Shown here piece by piece: positions 1 to 8,727 of a stretch of DNA of 64,000 bases (position 1 is its first letter; every line of letters starts with the position of its first letter). Source of the DNA: Planctomycetota bacterium (GTDB taxonomy: Bacteria > Planctomycetota > Planctomycetia > Gemmatales > Gemmataceae); assembly GCA_021781415.1 (NCBI GenBank), contig JAJXWW010000079.1, positions 1 through 64,000 on the forward strand. The letters run 5' to 3'. Made by a program: the position numbers and the translations under genes. The notes below the pieces were generated by a model, which ran no database searches, was not told where the DNA came from, and worked only from the letters and a program-made list of their open reading frames with translations.

Positions 1-102
1 GAGTGACGTGCGGGTTCCGTACAGACTTGCATGGCACAGCCTCCTTTGGGGAAACGAACCACGGACAGCCAGTCCCCAGCATACCCAAAAGTCAGCTGAC
101 AT

Positions 103-501
103 TCACCCCTTTTCGGGATTGGACCCAGTGGTATGTGTGTAGCAAATGGTTTGTTCAATCTCTTCGATAGGTATGCCGATGGAAGATGTATACGGGAACA
201 ATATCATCAGCATCACGGGATTCTCATTTATCATGCGGGCGATTGGCTTCATGGCTGGATTGCGGAGAATCTCATTGGGTCGAATGGCGATGACCCCGTC
301 TGCGCAGGAAGGCACATAGGTGAGATCGAATGCCGGCCGGTCTTTCTCGGGAGTGATTGCTCCGGCTTTCGGCGCAACCTTTGTCGGCAATTTGGCGTCT
401 TGACTGCGGCAGACGCCCGGTGGTAAAAGCAAGGTCAGAAACAATCCAACCCCTGTAATTTTCATCATACATCCGCGCTTACAATCGACCCTATTCTCCA
501 T
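103..501 (-). pseudogene. Exported planctomycete protein, N-terminal part, probably frameshifted
   Basis: The start at 501 is supported by GAGGAG nine bases upstream (511-516 on the minus strand). The product begins with a basic and Cys-containing stretch and a hydrophobic signal segment (about residues 12-32). It then carries an 'LTYVP..ADGVIAIRP' type segment and 'IPIEEIEQ', which resemble planctomycete exported proteins that are usually several hundred residues long. Translation stops at a TGA after only 132 residues. The +1 frame is open from about 120 to the window edge and reads plausible protein (QLTFGYAGDWLSVVRFPKG), so a frameshift near 105-120 is likely and the gene probably runs off the left edge. 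I do not know its function. Confidence 0.5.
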
Positions 502-725
502 ATTCCGATTCTCCTCTGCCGGGATTCGTTGGGCGAAAGTCGGTTAAAACCAGCCAGGCCAACCGAAGCCGGGAAGATAGTCTTACTGGCGAATGCTGTC
601 AAGACATTCCGAGCAGCTAACACGACCGATGTGCTTGACACTCGCTCCGCGTCCTATCAAGATAGGGATTGCAAAGTTCGGGCAGGAGAGAGTTCGAGTT
701 ATTTCTGACGTGAGGAGGCCATTCC

Positions 726-953
726 ATGAAGATACCGCGTATCAGCCATAATCCAGCCGTCATGGGAGGAAAGCCGTGCATCCGTGGACTGAGGATCACG
801 GCAGGTACCATCCTGGGATTGCTCGCATCTGGTGTTTCCCGGGAGCGCATTCTGCAAGCGTATCCTCATCTGGAGCCAGAAGACATTGATGCTGTGTTAG
901 CTTACGCCGCTTGGCGACTGGAAGAACGGGAAGAACCGTTGGTGGTCGCATGA
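726..953 (+). CDS. DUF433 domain protein, likely antitoxin
   Basis: This 75-residue protein has the DUF433 layout: an N-terminal 'ISHNPAVMGGKPCIRGLRIT' segment followed by a helix-turn-helix-like part (GTILGLLASGVSRERILQAYP) and an acidic helix (LEPEDIDAVLAYAAW). DUF433 proteins resemble VapB-type antitoxins and are usually encoded directly upstream of a PIN-like toxin. Here the stop overlaps the start of the DUF5615 gene by the ATGA arrangement, so the two are translationally coupled. The start has GAGGAGG-like bases (711-717). By analogy it should bind and silence the downstream protein and repress their shared promoter; that is inference. Confidence 0.88.
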   Translation: MKIPRISHNPAVMGGKPCIRGLRITAGTILGLLASGVSRERILQAYPHLEPEDIDAVLAYAAWRLEEREEPLVVA

Positions 954-1321
954 GTATCCGAATCCTGGTTGACATGAATTTGTCCGTGGAATGGATTACG
1001 GAGCTTGCCAAGCACGGTTGGTCCGCGACTCACTGGTCCGCGGTCGGTGATCCGCGAGCCGAAGATACGGCACTCGCGGAATGGGCGTTAGACAATGGAT
1101 ATGTGCTATTCACCCATGATCTGGATTTCGGCACTCTGCTCGCCTTGACTCATGCCACGGGCCCCAGCGTCCTGCAAGTGCGCGGGCTAAACGTCTTGCC
1201 CGATTCCATGGGGCCGATGGTGGCCACGGCCCTGCGTCAATATGAACACGAACTCGCGGCGGGCGCTCTCGTCGTCGTCGAGCAGAGAAAATGCCGGGTT
1301 CGAGTGCTGCCGTTGAAGTAG
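950..1321 (+). CDS. DUF5615 PIN-like toxin
   Basis: The product (123 residues from ATG 950) matches DUF5615 PIN-like proteins: an early acidic position in 'ILVDMNLS', a second in 'DPRAEDTALAEWA', and the 'VLFTHDLDFG' motif that supplies further acidic residues to a PIN-type metal site. Such proteins are predicted RNases. The ATG overlaps the TGA of the upstream DUF433 gene, which is why I prefer it to the earlier in-frame ATG at 911. The order antitoxin then toxin and the coupling support a VapBC-like module. The target RNA cannot be read from sequence. Confidence 0.88.
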   Translation: MSIRILVDMNLSVEWITELAKHGWSATHWSAVGDPRAEDTALAEWALDNGYVLFTHDLDFGTLLALTHATGPSVLQVRGLNVLPDSMGPMVATALRQYEHELAAGALVVVEQRKCRVRVLPLK

Positions 1322-1331
1322 GATCAAACGA

Positions 1332-1754
1332 ATGATCGAGATTCAGTGTCCGCGCTGCAAGCAGTATTGGTACAGCAACGAAGACGAAGGCAAAGTTCGT
1401 TTGTGTTCGCGCTGCGTCGATCATCTGCGCCAGAAGCGCGGGTCTCGCGGCGAGATGGACCTCGTTTTTCTGTTCGGTCTTGCCATCGCCCTCTTCTTCG
1501 ATCTTCTATTGATTTTGCTGACGGCACTGATGCCGGAGATATTCGGCAAAGCCTGTATGATCCTCGCCCTGGTGATATGGGCCGCGGGCGTGATCGTACT
1601 TCGCTTCGCCTCGGGATTTGGCGGATGGTCCGTTTGGGGCTTTCCCTACGATGGAGATTTCGATTGGCATCTCGGTCGTTGGGGGCTGTTGATGTTTCTC
1701 TCGGCGATGGTTCTCGGGGGAGCCTGCGGCGCTCTCATGGGGTTAAAGCTTTGA
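1332..1754 (+). CDS. Zinc-ribbon membrane protein of unknown function
   Basis: This 140-residue protein starts with a short zinc-ribbon-like module (Cys 6, 9, 25 and 28 in two C-x-x-C pairs) and continues into about three hydrophobic membrane segments (roughly residues 45-66, 70-92 and 117-138). It begins ten bases after the toxin gene and may be read from the same transcript, although nothing ties it to that function. Small zinc-ribbon membrane proteins of this form are common in planctomycetes and mostly unnamed. I do not recognise a family. Confidence 0.65.
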   Translation: MIEIQCPRCKQYWYSNEDEGKVRLCSRCVDHLRQKRGSRGEMDLVFLFGLAIALFFDLLLILLTALMPEIFGKACMILALVIWAAGVIVLRFASGFGGWSVWGFPYDGDFDWHLGRWGLLMFLSAMVLGGACGALMGLKL

Positions 1755-1841
1755 AAGCAACCGAAGTCCGTGCCACACCGGAAGGCAGCCGGTGAAAGGA
1801 CTCCGAGAAGCCGACGAACGGAAAACGTGGAAGGAGTAACG

Positions 1842-3104
1842 ATGCTGCGCTTGGAAGATAAACGGGGCGTTGCAACCTGCGACGGGCTGACGCGGCGCGA
1901 TTTTCTGCGCGTCGGTGCTTTGGGAGCGGGAGCGGTGGGTCTCTCTTTGGCCGACGCGCGGGCGGATAACTCTAAAAAGGACATCAATTGTATTCTTCTC
2001 TTCCTCGTCGGCGGACCCAGCCAACTCGATACCTGGGATTTGAAACCGGACGCGCCATCGACCATTCGCGGCCCCTTTCGGCCAATAAACACCAACGTGC
2101 CGGGCATATCCATCGGGGAACACTTTCCGCGCATGGCTCGGCAAGCGCACCGCTACGCCCTCGTGCGCTCGGTCCACCACGACGAAGCGCCGATCCACGA
2201 AACCGGACAGCAGTTGATGCAGACCGGCCGCGTCTTTCGCCATGAGCAAGAGTATCCTCATTACGGATCGGTTTTATCTCAACAAAAGGGTCAGCGCGTC
2301 GAGGGAGTGCCGCCGTTCGTGGTGTTGCCTTCGCCGTTGGGACACACCGGCGTCAACGTGTCGCACGGCCAAAGCGCCGGCCCGCTCGGCTTGCCTCACG
2401 AGCCGTTCGTTCTACGCGCCGACCCGGCACGGTCGCACGGCCCAGCACTGCTCGATGCCCTCGACCGTGCCCACCGCGCTTATGACGCCGGGACGAGCGA
2501 TGTCCCCGCATTCCATCGTCTTTTCTCCGCGCGAGCCAAGACGGCGTTCCATCTGGCGGCGGAGAGCGATGAGTTGCGGGCGCGCTACGGACGCAACACG
2601 TTCGGCCAATCGTGTCTCCTGGCGCGGCGCTTGATTGAAGCCGGGGTCCGCTTGGCTACGGTCAATATGTTCGACACCGTGTTTGACGGCATCACCTGGG
2701 ATTGCCATGCGGATGGCGGGTCGTTGGCGACGACGCTCGACGACTATCGAGATACGCTGTGTCCGATGTTTGACGCGGCCTATGCGACCCTGCTCGACGA
2801 TCTGGCCGCGCGCGGATTGTTGGAAACCACACTGATCGTGGCGATGGGCGAGTTTGGACGCACGCCGTTGCTCAATCCGCGCGGCGGACGCGATCATTGG
2901 CCCGGAGTTTGGTCGATTTTATTTGCCGGCGGCGGCGTGCGCGGCGGTCAAGTCGTCGGCTCCTCGGATCGCAACGGCTCCGAACCGCGCGATCGTCCCG
3001 TGACGCCGTCCGAAGTGGCCGCCACCGTCTACCGCCTCCTCGGCGTTCCGCAGCCTCCGTTCGTCGATTCCGATCCCGTGGAAGAGCTTCTATCGCATTC
3101 GTGA
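1842..3104 (+). CDS. DUF1501 family protein, Tat-exported
   Basis: The ATG at 1842 is preceded by AAGGAG (1831-1836), which decides the start. The 420-residue product opens with a twin-arginine signal (TRRDFLRVG, Arg 18-19, then an Ala/Gly-rich hydrophobic stretch). It then shows the DUF1501 landmarks: 'LFLVGGPSQLDTWDLKP', the 'HDEAPIHETGQQLMQTGR' region, 'EFGRTP', 'GGRDHWPG' and 'VRGGQVVGSSDR'. DUF1501 belongs to the alkaline phosphatase/sulfatase-like superfamily and is heavily expanded in planctomycetes, where the members are exported and often paired with DUF1549/DUF1553 proteins. No such partner is next to it. Substrate unknown. Confidence 0.93.
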   Translation: MLRLEDKRGVATCDGLTRRDFLRVGALGAGAVGLSLADARADNSKKDINCILLFLVGGPSQLDTWDLKPDAPSTIRGPFRPINTNVPGISIGEHFPRMARQAHRYALVRSVHHDEAPIHETGQQLMQTGRVFRHEQEYPHYGSVLSQQKGQRVEGVPPFVVLPSPLGHTGVNVSHGQSAGPLGLPHEPFVLRADPARSHGPALLDALDRAHRAYDAGTSDVPAFHRLFSARAKTAFHLAAESDELRARYGRNTFGQSCLLARRLIEAGVRLATVNMFDTVFDGITWDCHADGGSLATTLDDYRDTLCPMFDAAYATLLDDLAARGLLETTLIVAMGEFGRTPLLNPRGGRDHWPGVWSILFAGGGVRGGQVVGSSDRNGSEPRDRPVTPSEVAATVYRLLGVPQPPFVDSDPVEELLSHS

Positions 3105-3168
3105 AGCGCTTCGTCGCCTTCGGAGGACCACCAGCCGCAATGGATTCTTTCGCCGTAGAGAAAACGAC

Positions 3169-3864
3169 ATGACACCCCTGGATTATCTCGTATTGGCTCC
3201 TCATCCCGACGATGCCGAGCTGGGCGTCGGCGGCACCATACCGCTGTTGCAAGCCCACGGGGCGCGCGTCGGCGTTCTCGATCTGACCGACGGCGAACCG
3301 ACGCCGTTCGGCACTCCGGAGATTCGTCGGCGCGAGACGGAGGAGGCCACGGCCATACTCGGTCTCGCCTGGCGCGGCAATCTCGGTCTGGTCAATCGAC
3401 GTTTGGAGGCGACGCTCGAAGCGCGGGCGCGCTTGGCCGGCGTCCTGCGCGAACAACGTCCGCGCATCCTTTTCGCGCCCTATTGGGACGACGCGCATCC
3501 CGATCATGTCGCCGCCAGCGCGCTGGCCGACGCAGCGCGTTTTTGGTCCAAACTGACGCGCTGCGACCTACCTGGCGAGCCGCACTATCCGCAAAAAATC
3601 GTCTATTACTTTAGCATTCACCTTCGCATTCATCCGCGTGCTTCTTTCGTGGTCGATATAACTCCACATCTCGAAACGAAGATGCGCGCCGTGTCCTGCT
3701 ATCGCTCGCAATTCATCGAAGGCCGGCCAACCGCGCCGCCGACCCTGTTGGACGACGTGAGGGATCGCGCGCGCTATTGGGGATGGGCCATCGGCGCGGG
3801 GTACGGCGAGCCTTTCGTTGTGCGCGAAGAAGTGGGTCTGCGGAGTCTGCGCGATTTGCTCTGA
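3169..3864 (+). CDS. bshB1: Bacillithiol biosynthesis deacetylase BshB1-like (PIG-L/LmbE family)
   Basis: The 231-residue protein has the PIG-L deacetylase metal motif 'APHPDDAE' near the N-terminus and the second motif 'DAHPDHVAAS' in the middle, both zinc-binding in this family. The C-terminal part (SFVVDITPHLETKMRAVSCYRSQF, then GWAIGAGYGEPF) fits BshB1, which removes the acetyl group from GlcNAc-malate in bacillithiol synthesis. It lies 64 bases after DUF1501. No bshA or bshC is visible in the window, so the pathway cannot be confirmed. Other LmbE-type deacetylases are possible but match less well. Confidence 0.82.
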   Translation: MTPLDYLVLAPHPDDAELGVGGTIPLLQAHGARVGVLDLTDGEPTPFGTPEIRRRETEEATAILGLAWRGNLGLVNRRLEATLEARARLAGVLREQRPRILFAPYWDDAHPDHVAASALADAARFWSKLTRCDLPGEPHYPQKIVYYFSIHLRIHPRASFVVDITPHLETKMRAVSCYRSQFIEGRPTAPPTLLDDVRDRARYWGWAIGAGYGEPFVVREEVGLRSLRDLL

Positions 3865-3876
3865 CCGAACGCTTCT

Positions 3877-3935
3877 CGCGGGCGGTTTGTGGCGACGAAA
3901 GGGCGCTTTTTGGGCATTTTCGTCGCAGACCCGCG
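3877..3935. terminator. Hairpin after the bshB1-like gene
   Basis: Two nested arms pair here: CGCGGG (3877-3882) with CCCGCG (3930-3935), and GCGACGAAA (3892-3900) with TTTCGTCGC (3918-3926). It lies just after the stop at 3864 and before the next small gene, as expected for a transcription end or processing site. There is no long T run directly after it. Confidence 0.45.
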
Positions 3936-3993
3936 TGGCGGAAGACGATACTCCTGACGACTATCCACCGGTAGACGCAAAGAGAGGTGGAGC

Positions 3994-4218
3994 GTGGGTC
4001 GGGAATTCAACGTCTTGGCGCTCGTCAAAGGCGAGGAGCGCTATGTGTATGTCTACGAGGACTCCAATGGCGAGGCGCTGCTGGAAGCGCTCCGCGCTCA
4101 TGCCGCCGATCCGGATCTGACTTTCAACTGGTTCGACGCGGCAGTTTTAACGCAGAAGGCGCGCGAGCAGATGGCCCATGCCGACACGATGACAGCGCAG
4201 CCCATGCCGCGCTTTTGA
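3994..4218 (+). CDS. Small conserved-looking protein upstream of Xer
   Basis: GTG at 3994 is preceded by AGAGAGGTGG (3981-3990). The 74-residue product looks like a compact folded protein (FNVLALVKGEERYVYVYEDS, then a helix and NWFDAAVLTQKAREQM). Its stop lies 11 bases before the recombinase start, and the recombinase ribosome site overlaps the stop, so the genes are probably cotranslated. I do not recognise a family. Confidence 0.7.
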   Translation: MGREFNVLALVKGEERYVYVYEDSNGEALLEALRAHAADPDLTFNWFDAAVLTQKAREQMAHADTMTAQPMPRF

Positions 4219-4229
4219 GAGGACCGACC

Positions 4230-5129
4230 GTGGAAGAAGGACTCGCCGACTATCTGCGCCACCTCGCTCTGGAGAAGAACGCCTCCGAACATACGGTCAA
4301 GTCGTATCGAGAGGATTTGACGCAGGCCTTGGAGTTCTTCCGCTCTCGTCTCGGCTCCCAATCGCCGCGCGCGGATCAATTGACGACGCGCTTGTTGCGC
4401 GCTCACCTAGCTTGGCTGAGCGAGCAAGGATATGCCCGAACCACCATCGCCCGCCGCCTCGCGGCCGTCCGATCGTGGTGCCGCTTCTTGTGCCGTCAGG
4501 GGACGCTGGCTGCGAATCCCGCACTTGGTTTGCGAGGACCGCGTCAGAATCAGCGTTTGCCGCACTTCGTCTCCCGTGAGGACATGACTCGACTCCTGGA
4601 GACGCCTCCCTCCGAAACTCCATCGGGACGGCGCGACCGAGCGATTTTGGAAACGATCTACTCCGCTGGACTGCGCGTGAGCGAATTGACGGGTCTCAAC
4701 GTCGAGGATGTCGAACTGGCCGACGGCATCGCCACGGTGCGCGGCAAGGGACGCAAGGAGCGCCTCGCCCTGTTGGGACCGCAAGCCGTGCGCGCCATCC
4801 AGTTGTGGGTTGGCGAAAGGCAAAATCTAGCGGGGCCGCGAGCCGTGCAACAGCCGGCGCTGTTCCTCAACCGCAACGGCACACGGCTCTCGACGCGCAG
4901 CGTCGGACGGTTGCTGGAGAAGTATCTCGCACAGGCCGGACTCGATCCGCGCACGAGTCCGCATACCCTGCGCCACAGCTTCGCCACCCACTTGCTCGAC
5001 GCCGGCGCGGACATTCGCGGCGTCCAAGAGCTTCTCGGTCATCGAAGTTTGGCAACCACGCAGATTTACACCCATGTGAGTACGCAACGCCTGCGCGAGA
5101 GTTATCACAAGGCCCACCCGCGCGCTTAA
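4230..5129 (+). CDS. xerC: Tyrosine recombinase XerC/XerD
   Basis: I start the gene at GTG 4230 because GAGAGGA (4217-4223) lies directly upstream and the 299-residue length equals that of Xer proteins. The N-terminal SAM-like core-binding domain (YLRHLALEKNASEHTVKSY...) is followed by the catalytic domain, in which the active residues can be seen: Arg in 'SAGLRVSELTGL', Lys in 'RGKGRKER', His and Arg in 'HTLRHSFATHLL', His in 'LLGHRSLATTQ' and the nucleophile Tyr in 'IYTHVS'. It should resolve chromosome dimers at dif. XerC and XerD cannot be separated safely from sequence alone. Confidence 0.93.
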   Translation: MEEGLADYLRHLALEKNASEHTVKSYREDLTQALEFFRSRLGSQSPRADQLTTRLLRAHLAWLSEQGYARTTIARRLAAVRSWCRFLCRQGTLAANPALGLRGPRQNQRLPHFVSREDMTRLLETPPSETPSGRRDRAILETIYSAGLRVSELTGLNVEDVELADGIATVRGKGRKERLALLGPQAVRAIQLWVGERQNLAGPRAVQQPALFLNRNGTRLSTRSVGRLLEKYLAQAGLDPRTSPHTLRHSFATHLLDAGADIRGVQELLGHRSLATTQIYTHVSTQRLRESYHKAHPRA

Positions 5130-5220
5130 TGTTCCGGAGGCGCGGCACGCCGAAATACTTCGAGAGAATGCCGCTCCCCAGCGCCCCACGCCCGCAGGAT
5201 GTCTTACGGAGTCGATTCCC

Positions 5221-6375
5221 ATGACGACGCGATTCTACCTCCCCTCGTTCAGTTTGTGCGGGGTATTACTCTTGATGCCTGCGGCCGCGACGGCCCAAGA
5301 GGTCGAATGGCGTTCGGATTACGGCAAAGCCTTGCAAGAAGCCAGTAAAAAGAAGCGCCCGCTGTTCATCGACGTGGGCACCGAAAACTGTTTCTATTGC
5401 AAGCAGCTCGACCGGCGCACGTTCAAAGACATGGCTCTGGTCACGATGCTCAACGAGCGCTGCATTCCGTTGCGCATCGATGCCGATCAGCATCCGCGAC
5501 TGACCGAGGCATTGCGCGTCCAACTCTATCCGACCTTGGTATTCGCAAGTGCCGACGGCAAGATTCTCGGTTTCCAACAAGGGTTCATCGAAGCGGGGCC
5601 ATTGCAAGAGCGGCTGAACGAATTATTCTTCACTTCCAAATCGATTGCGGGAGCGAACAGCAACTCGGCCCAGAGCCACGAAATCGAAGAAGCCAAGCGA
5701 GCGGTCGCCGCCGCCGACTATCCTCGTGCCTTGACTCTGTTGAAACCCCTTGCGGAGTCGTCCAAAGATGCCGCGATTCAAACGCAAGCCAAACAATTGC
5801 TTCAAGACGTTGAGCAGCAAGCAGCCGGCCGATGCGCCGAAGCACGCCAACTCGTTGAGAAGGGCAAAGTTCCCCAAGCCGTCGAAACCGTAACGGAGTT
5901 GGTGCGCGTCTACCCCGGCACTCAGGCAGCGCGGGAAGGTGGAAAACTGTTGGTCTCGTTGGCCAGCCGGGTTTCGCCGCACGAAGATTCCAAGAGCCTC
6001 GTTGCCCGCGAGATGCTCGATCTGGCCCGAGAAGACTATCGCCACAAACAATACCTCTCTTGTCTGGATCGCTGCGAAACGCTCATGGCCGACTACTCCA
6101 GCCAGAGCGAGGGGACGGAAGCGAGCAAGCTCGCCGCCGAGATCAAAGACAATCCCGAAGCGTCCAAGCAAGCCTGCGAGCAACTCTCCGAACGCCTCAG
6201 CGGCATGTATCTCTCGTTGGCCGAGACTTGGCTCCGAAAAGGACAACCGCAGCAGGCCATCTTCAACCTGGAGCGCGTCGTCAAAGCATTCCCCAATACT
6301 CGCAACGCCGAGATCGCCCGCGTTCGCTTGGCTCAGATTCAGGGTCCGAGCAGTATGCTGGAGTTGAAGAAGTAA
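5221..6375 (+). CDS. Exported thioredoxin-fold protein with TPR-like C-terminus
   Basis: The 384-residue product begins with a signal peptide (to about residue 25, ending ATAQ). A thioredoxin-like domain follows: 'KKRPLFIDVGTENCFYCKQLD' with a C-F-Y-C redox pair (Cys 57 and 60) and the cis-Pro segment 'QLYPTLVF'. From about residue 155 there are helical repeats of TPR type, including 'YLSLAETWLRKGQPQQAIFNLERVVKAFPNT'. It probably acts outside the cytoplasm as a redox or scaffold protein. Its active site uses two cysteines, unlike the TGA-containing thioredoxin domain at 33.4 kb. Confidence 0.82.
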   Translation: MTTRFYLPSFSLCGVLLLMPAAATAQEVEWRSDYGKALQEASKKKRPLFIDVGTENCFYCKQLDRRTFKDMALVTMLNERCIPLRIDADQHPRLTEALRVQLYPTLVFASADGKILGFQQGFIEAGPLQERLNELFFTSKSIAGANSNSAQSHEIEEAKRAVAAADYPRALTLLKPLAESSKDAAIQTQAKQLLQDVEQQAAGRCAEARQLVEKGKVPQAVETVTELVRVYPGTQAAREGGKLLVSLASRVSPHEDSKSLVAREMLDLAREDYRHKQYLSCLDRCETLMADYSSQSEGTEASKLAAEIKDNPEASKQACEQLSERLSGMYLSLAETWLRKGQPQQAIFNLERVVKAFPNTRNAEIARVRLAQIQGPSSMLELKK

Positions 6376-6463
6376 GAAAGTGGCGGCTCGCACTTGAGTC
6401 TTCGCCTCCTTCGCTGTATCACCAAAGGTGAATCGTTCGCATCCACCTTTGGAGGTTCCAACA

Positions 6464-7723
6464 ATGTACCGTCGTCTCTCTCTTCGAGGTGCGGCTCTTC
6501 TCGTCTTCCTCTCGCCGTTGTTTGCCTTCCTGCCGGACTCGTCGCCAGCAGCGGAGGAGAAAACAAAAGGTATACCGGACTTTCGCATTCAAGAGATCGC
6601 AAAAGATCTCGGTGTCGGCTACGCGGTGTTGCTCGTCGATGTCGACGGGGACGGCAAAAAGGACATCGTGGTCGTCGATCAACGGCGCGTCGTCTGGTAT
6701 CAGAACCCGACTTGGCGTCAGCGAAACATCATCGAGAATCAGACCGCGCCGGACAATGTTTGCATCTCGGCGGCGGACATCGACGGCGACGGCAAGATCG
6801 ACTTCGCTCTGGGAGCGGCCTGGAATCCGTCGAATACGAAGTCCGGCGGCACGCTGCAATGGCTGCGGCGCGGCAAAACGCTCGACGAACCGTGGAGCGT
6901 TCACCCCATCGGCGAGGAACCGACCCTGCACCGCATTCGTTTCGCCGATCTCGACAACGACGGTAAACCCGTCCTCCTCGCCGTTCCGCTGATGGGACGC
7001 GACAGCACGGGTGGCAAGAATCATATGGATGGCCAGCCGGTGCGCGTGCTGGGCTATCAAATCCCCAAAGATCCCGTGCGCGATCGTTGGCAGCCGATGG
7101 TTCTCGATGAGTCGTTACACGTCGTTCACAATTTCGAGGCGATCGCGGAGCCGCGAAGCAAAGGAATGAGCATCCTGACGGCCAGCTATGAGGGGGTGCA
7201 TGTCCTCAAACACGACGGCGACAAATGGAAGCGCCGCCAACTCGGAGCGGGCGATCAAGCCCATCCCGACAAGAGCCGCGGTGCGAGCGAGGTCAAACGA
7301 GGCAAGCTCAGGAATGGTCGGCAATTTGTCGCCACCATCGAACCGTGGCACGGTGACAAAGTGGTGGTTTACACTGCCCCAGCCGATGCCGGCGCGCTGT
7401 GGGACCGGCACGTTATCGACGACAAGCTAAAGTGGGGCCATGCCGTCTGGTGTGCCGACCTCGACGGCGACGGCGGCGACGAATTGATAATCGGCGTGCG
7501 CGATCACCTAAGCGACAGAGCCGGCGAGAAAAGCGGCGTTCGTATCTTCAGGGCAGCCGATGAGTCGGGGAAAAAGTGGGAGCGTCATTTGCTCGATGAG
7601 GGCGGAGTGCGTGTGGAGGACCTGGCCGCCGCCGATCTCGATGGCGATGGCCGCGTCGATCTCGTCGCTGTGGGCCGCGCTTCGCACAATGCCCGCATCT
7701 ATTGGAACAAGGGAGTGAAGTGA
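6464..7723 (+). CDS. Exported FG-GAP/VCBS repeat protein
   Basis: ATG 6464 has GGAGG at 6451-6455 and opens a clear signal peptide (to about residue 28), so it is preferred over the ATG at 6428. The 419-residue product contains repeated calcium-binding loops of the type D-x-D-G-D-G, for example 'DVDGDGKKDIVVVD', 'DIDGDGKIDFALG', 'DLDGDGGDELIIG' and 'DLDGDGRVDLVAVG', which mark blades of an integrin-like FG-GAP propeller. Such proteins are numerous in planctomycetes and exported; specific ligands are unknown. Confidence 0.88.
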   Translation: MYRRLSLRGAALLVFLSPLFAFLPDSSPAAEEKTKGIPDFRIQEIAKDLGVGYAVLLVDVDGDGKKDIVVVDQRRVVWYQNPTWRQRNIIENQTAPDNVCISAADIDGDGKIDFALGAAWNPSNTKSGGTLQWLRRGKTLDEPWSVHPIGEEPTLHRIRFADLDNDGKPVLLAVPLMGRDSTGGKNHMDGQPVRVLGYQIPKDPVRDRWQPMVLDESLHVVHNFEAIAEPRSKGMSILTASYEGVHVLKHDGDKWKRRQLGAGDQAHPDKSRGASEVKRGKLRNGRQFVATIEPWHGDKVVVYTAPADAGALWDRHVIDDKLKWGHAVWCADLDGDGGDELIIGVRDHLSDRAGEKSGVRIFRAADESGKKWERHLLDEGGVRVEDLAAADLDGDGRVDLVAVGRASHNARIYWNKGVK

Positions 7724-7731
7724 CGCCGCCT

Positions 7732-8574
7732 TTATCGGGCGAGCGAAACCAGAGGAAACCCGGCGTCGCGCCAGGCATTAAACCCGCCTACCAATGCAAC
7801 GGCGCGATAGCCCTTCTCGTGGAGTAATTGCACCACACGGGTGCTGGTTCCCTCATCGGGTCAGGCACAGTAGACGAGGATTTCCCGATCGTGTGGCAAC
7901 TCGTCTGATCGCTTGACCGCATCCTCCGGAGGCAGCCAAATCGCATGGGGCAGCATGTGCGGTTCGGCCTGTACCTCGTCCGCGCGACGCACATCAACGA
8001 AGGCAAGGGGATCGCCGCGATCCAGTCGGGACTTCGCCTCAGCCAACGCAATGCGGCTCGGTTGACGCAGGGAAAACGGAGCGACGCGCCCTTCGGGGCC
8101 AAGTTCGGGAACATAGCATTCGTGGCACGAGGGCAAAAGACGCTCAAAATCGGCGAACAACGTGGAATGTTCGACTTGCCGTACTTCTTCCACCAAGACC
8201 CGAATCTTCCGCCAGACGGCGATGGCGTGCGGCCCGATGGTCACGAGAATCTCATCCTTGTTCACCAATCCCAAACGTACCAGCGTCCCCACCCGGTCGT
8301 AGAACGAACCGACGCGGTGGAAGGCCGACTCGCCGAGATCGGCGCGATGATTGCTTACAAAATCCGCCCAATTCGTCTCCTTCAAGCGATGCAGCAACCA
8401 GAGCTGAGCCTCCATAAACTCTTTACTCTGCCAAATGTTGAACAACTCGTGCGTGACGGTCAGATAGCGATCCTTGTCGAGCGCCTTCAGCTCGGCTCGA
8501 ACGTACAGAGCCGTCAGAATGAAGGCGACCATCGAAATCACCGTGGCAATTGAAGTAACGGCGTCCCAAGGCAT
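7732..8574 (-). CDS. Membrane-anchored rhodanese-like protein, probable selenoprotein (in-frame TGA at 7861-7863)
   Basis: The start at 8574 is preceded by GAGAGGAC. The first 237 residues comprise an N-terminal membrane segment (residues 4-26), a helical region of the DUF4760-like kind and the beginning of a rhodanese domain (AFVDVRRADEVQAEPHMLPHAIWLP ... EILVYCA). A TGA follows, and the same frame continues for 42 residues to TAA at 7732 with the missing end of the domain: PDEGTSTRVVQLL, then GYRAVALVGGFNAWRDAG. Related rhodaneses have the motif Y-C-x-C-P-(N/D)-E, so the TGA replaces a Cys at residue 238 of 280. I infer selenocysteine insertion. A candidate SECIS hairpin lies at 7830-7844. 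Conventional calls would end the gene at 7861. Confidence 0.8.
7830..7844 (-). promoter_or_regulatory. Candidate bacterial SECIS hairpin in the rhodanese gene
   Basis: Counting on the mRNA from the base after TGA, bases 17-21 (GCACC) pair perfectly with bases 27-31 (GGTGC), leaving the loop CGTGT. The hairpin begins 16 bases after the TGA, the spacing expected for bacterial SECIS elements. The core CCGTGTG recurs at the tip of the hairpin in the DsbD-like gene at 33430-33436. Confidence 0.6.
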
Positions 8575-8727
8575 TCGCGTTGTCCTCTCGCATTGTCGTC
8601 CCGTCCCTATCTGAAATCATCGTATTCATCCAGACGCACTCGTCGCCCGGCGGCAGGTGTTTCTCCGTCCGATCCAGAACGGAGGGATACAGTCACCCGA
8701 CGCGCTTCCCCGCCAGCATGGCAAAGC

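Noticed and set aside
103-501. A third selenoprotein at the left edge, since this frame also ends in TGA
   Set aside because: The same-frame continuation (MSADFWVCWGLAV) does not look like the rest of the family and no Cys position is expected there; the +1 frame reads better.
3987-4229. Longer N-terminus for the Xer recombinase
   Set aside because: It would overlap the small gene at 3994-4218, and GTG 4230 has a good ribosome site and the usual Xer length.
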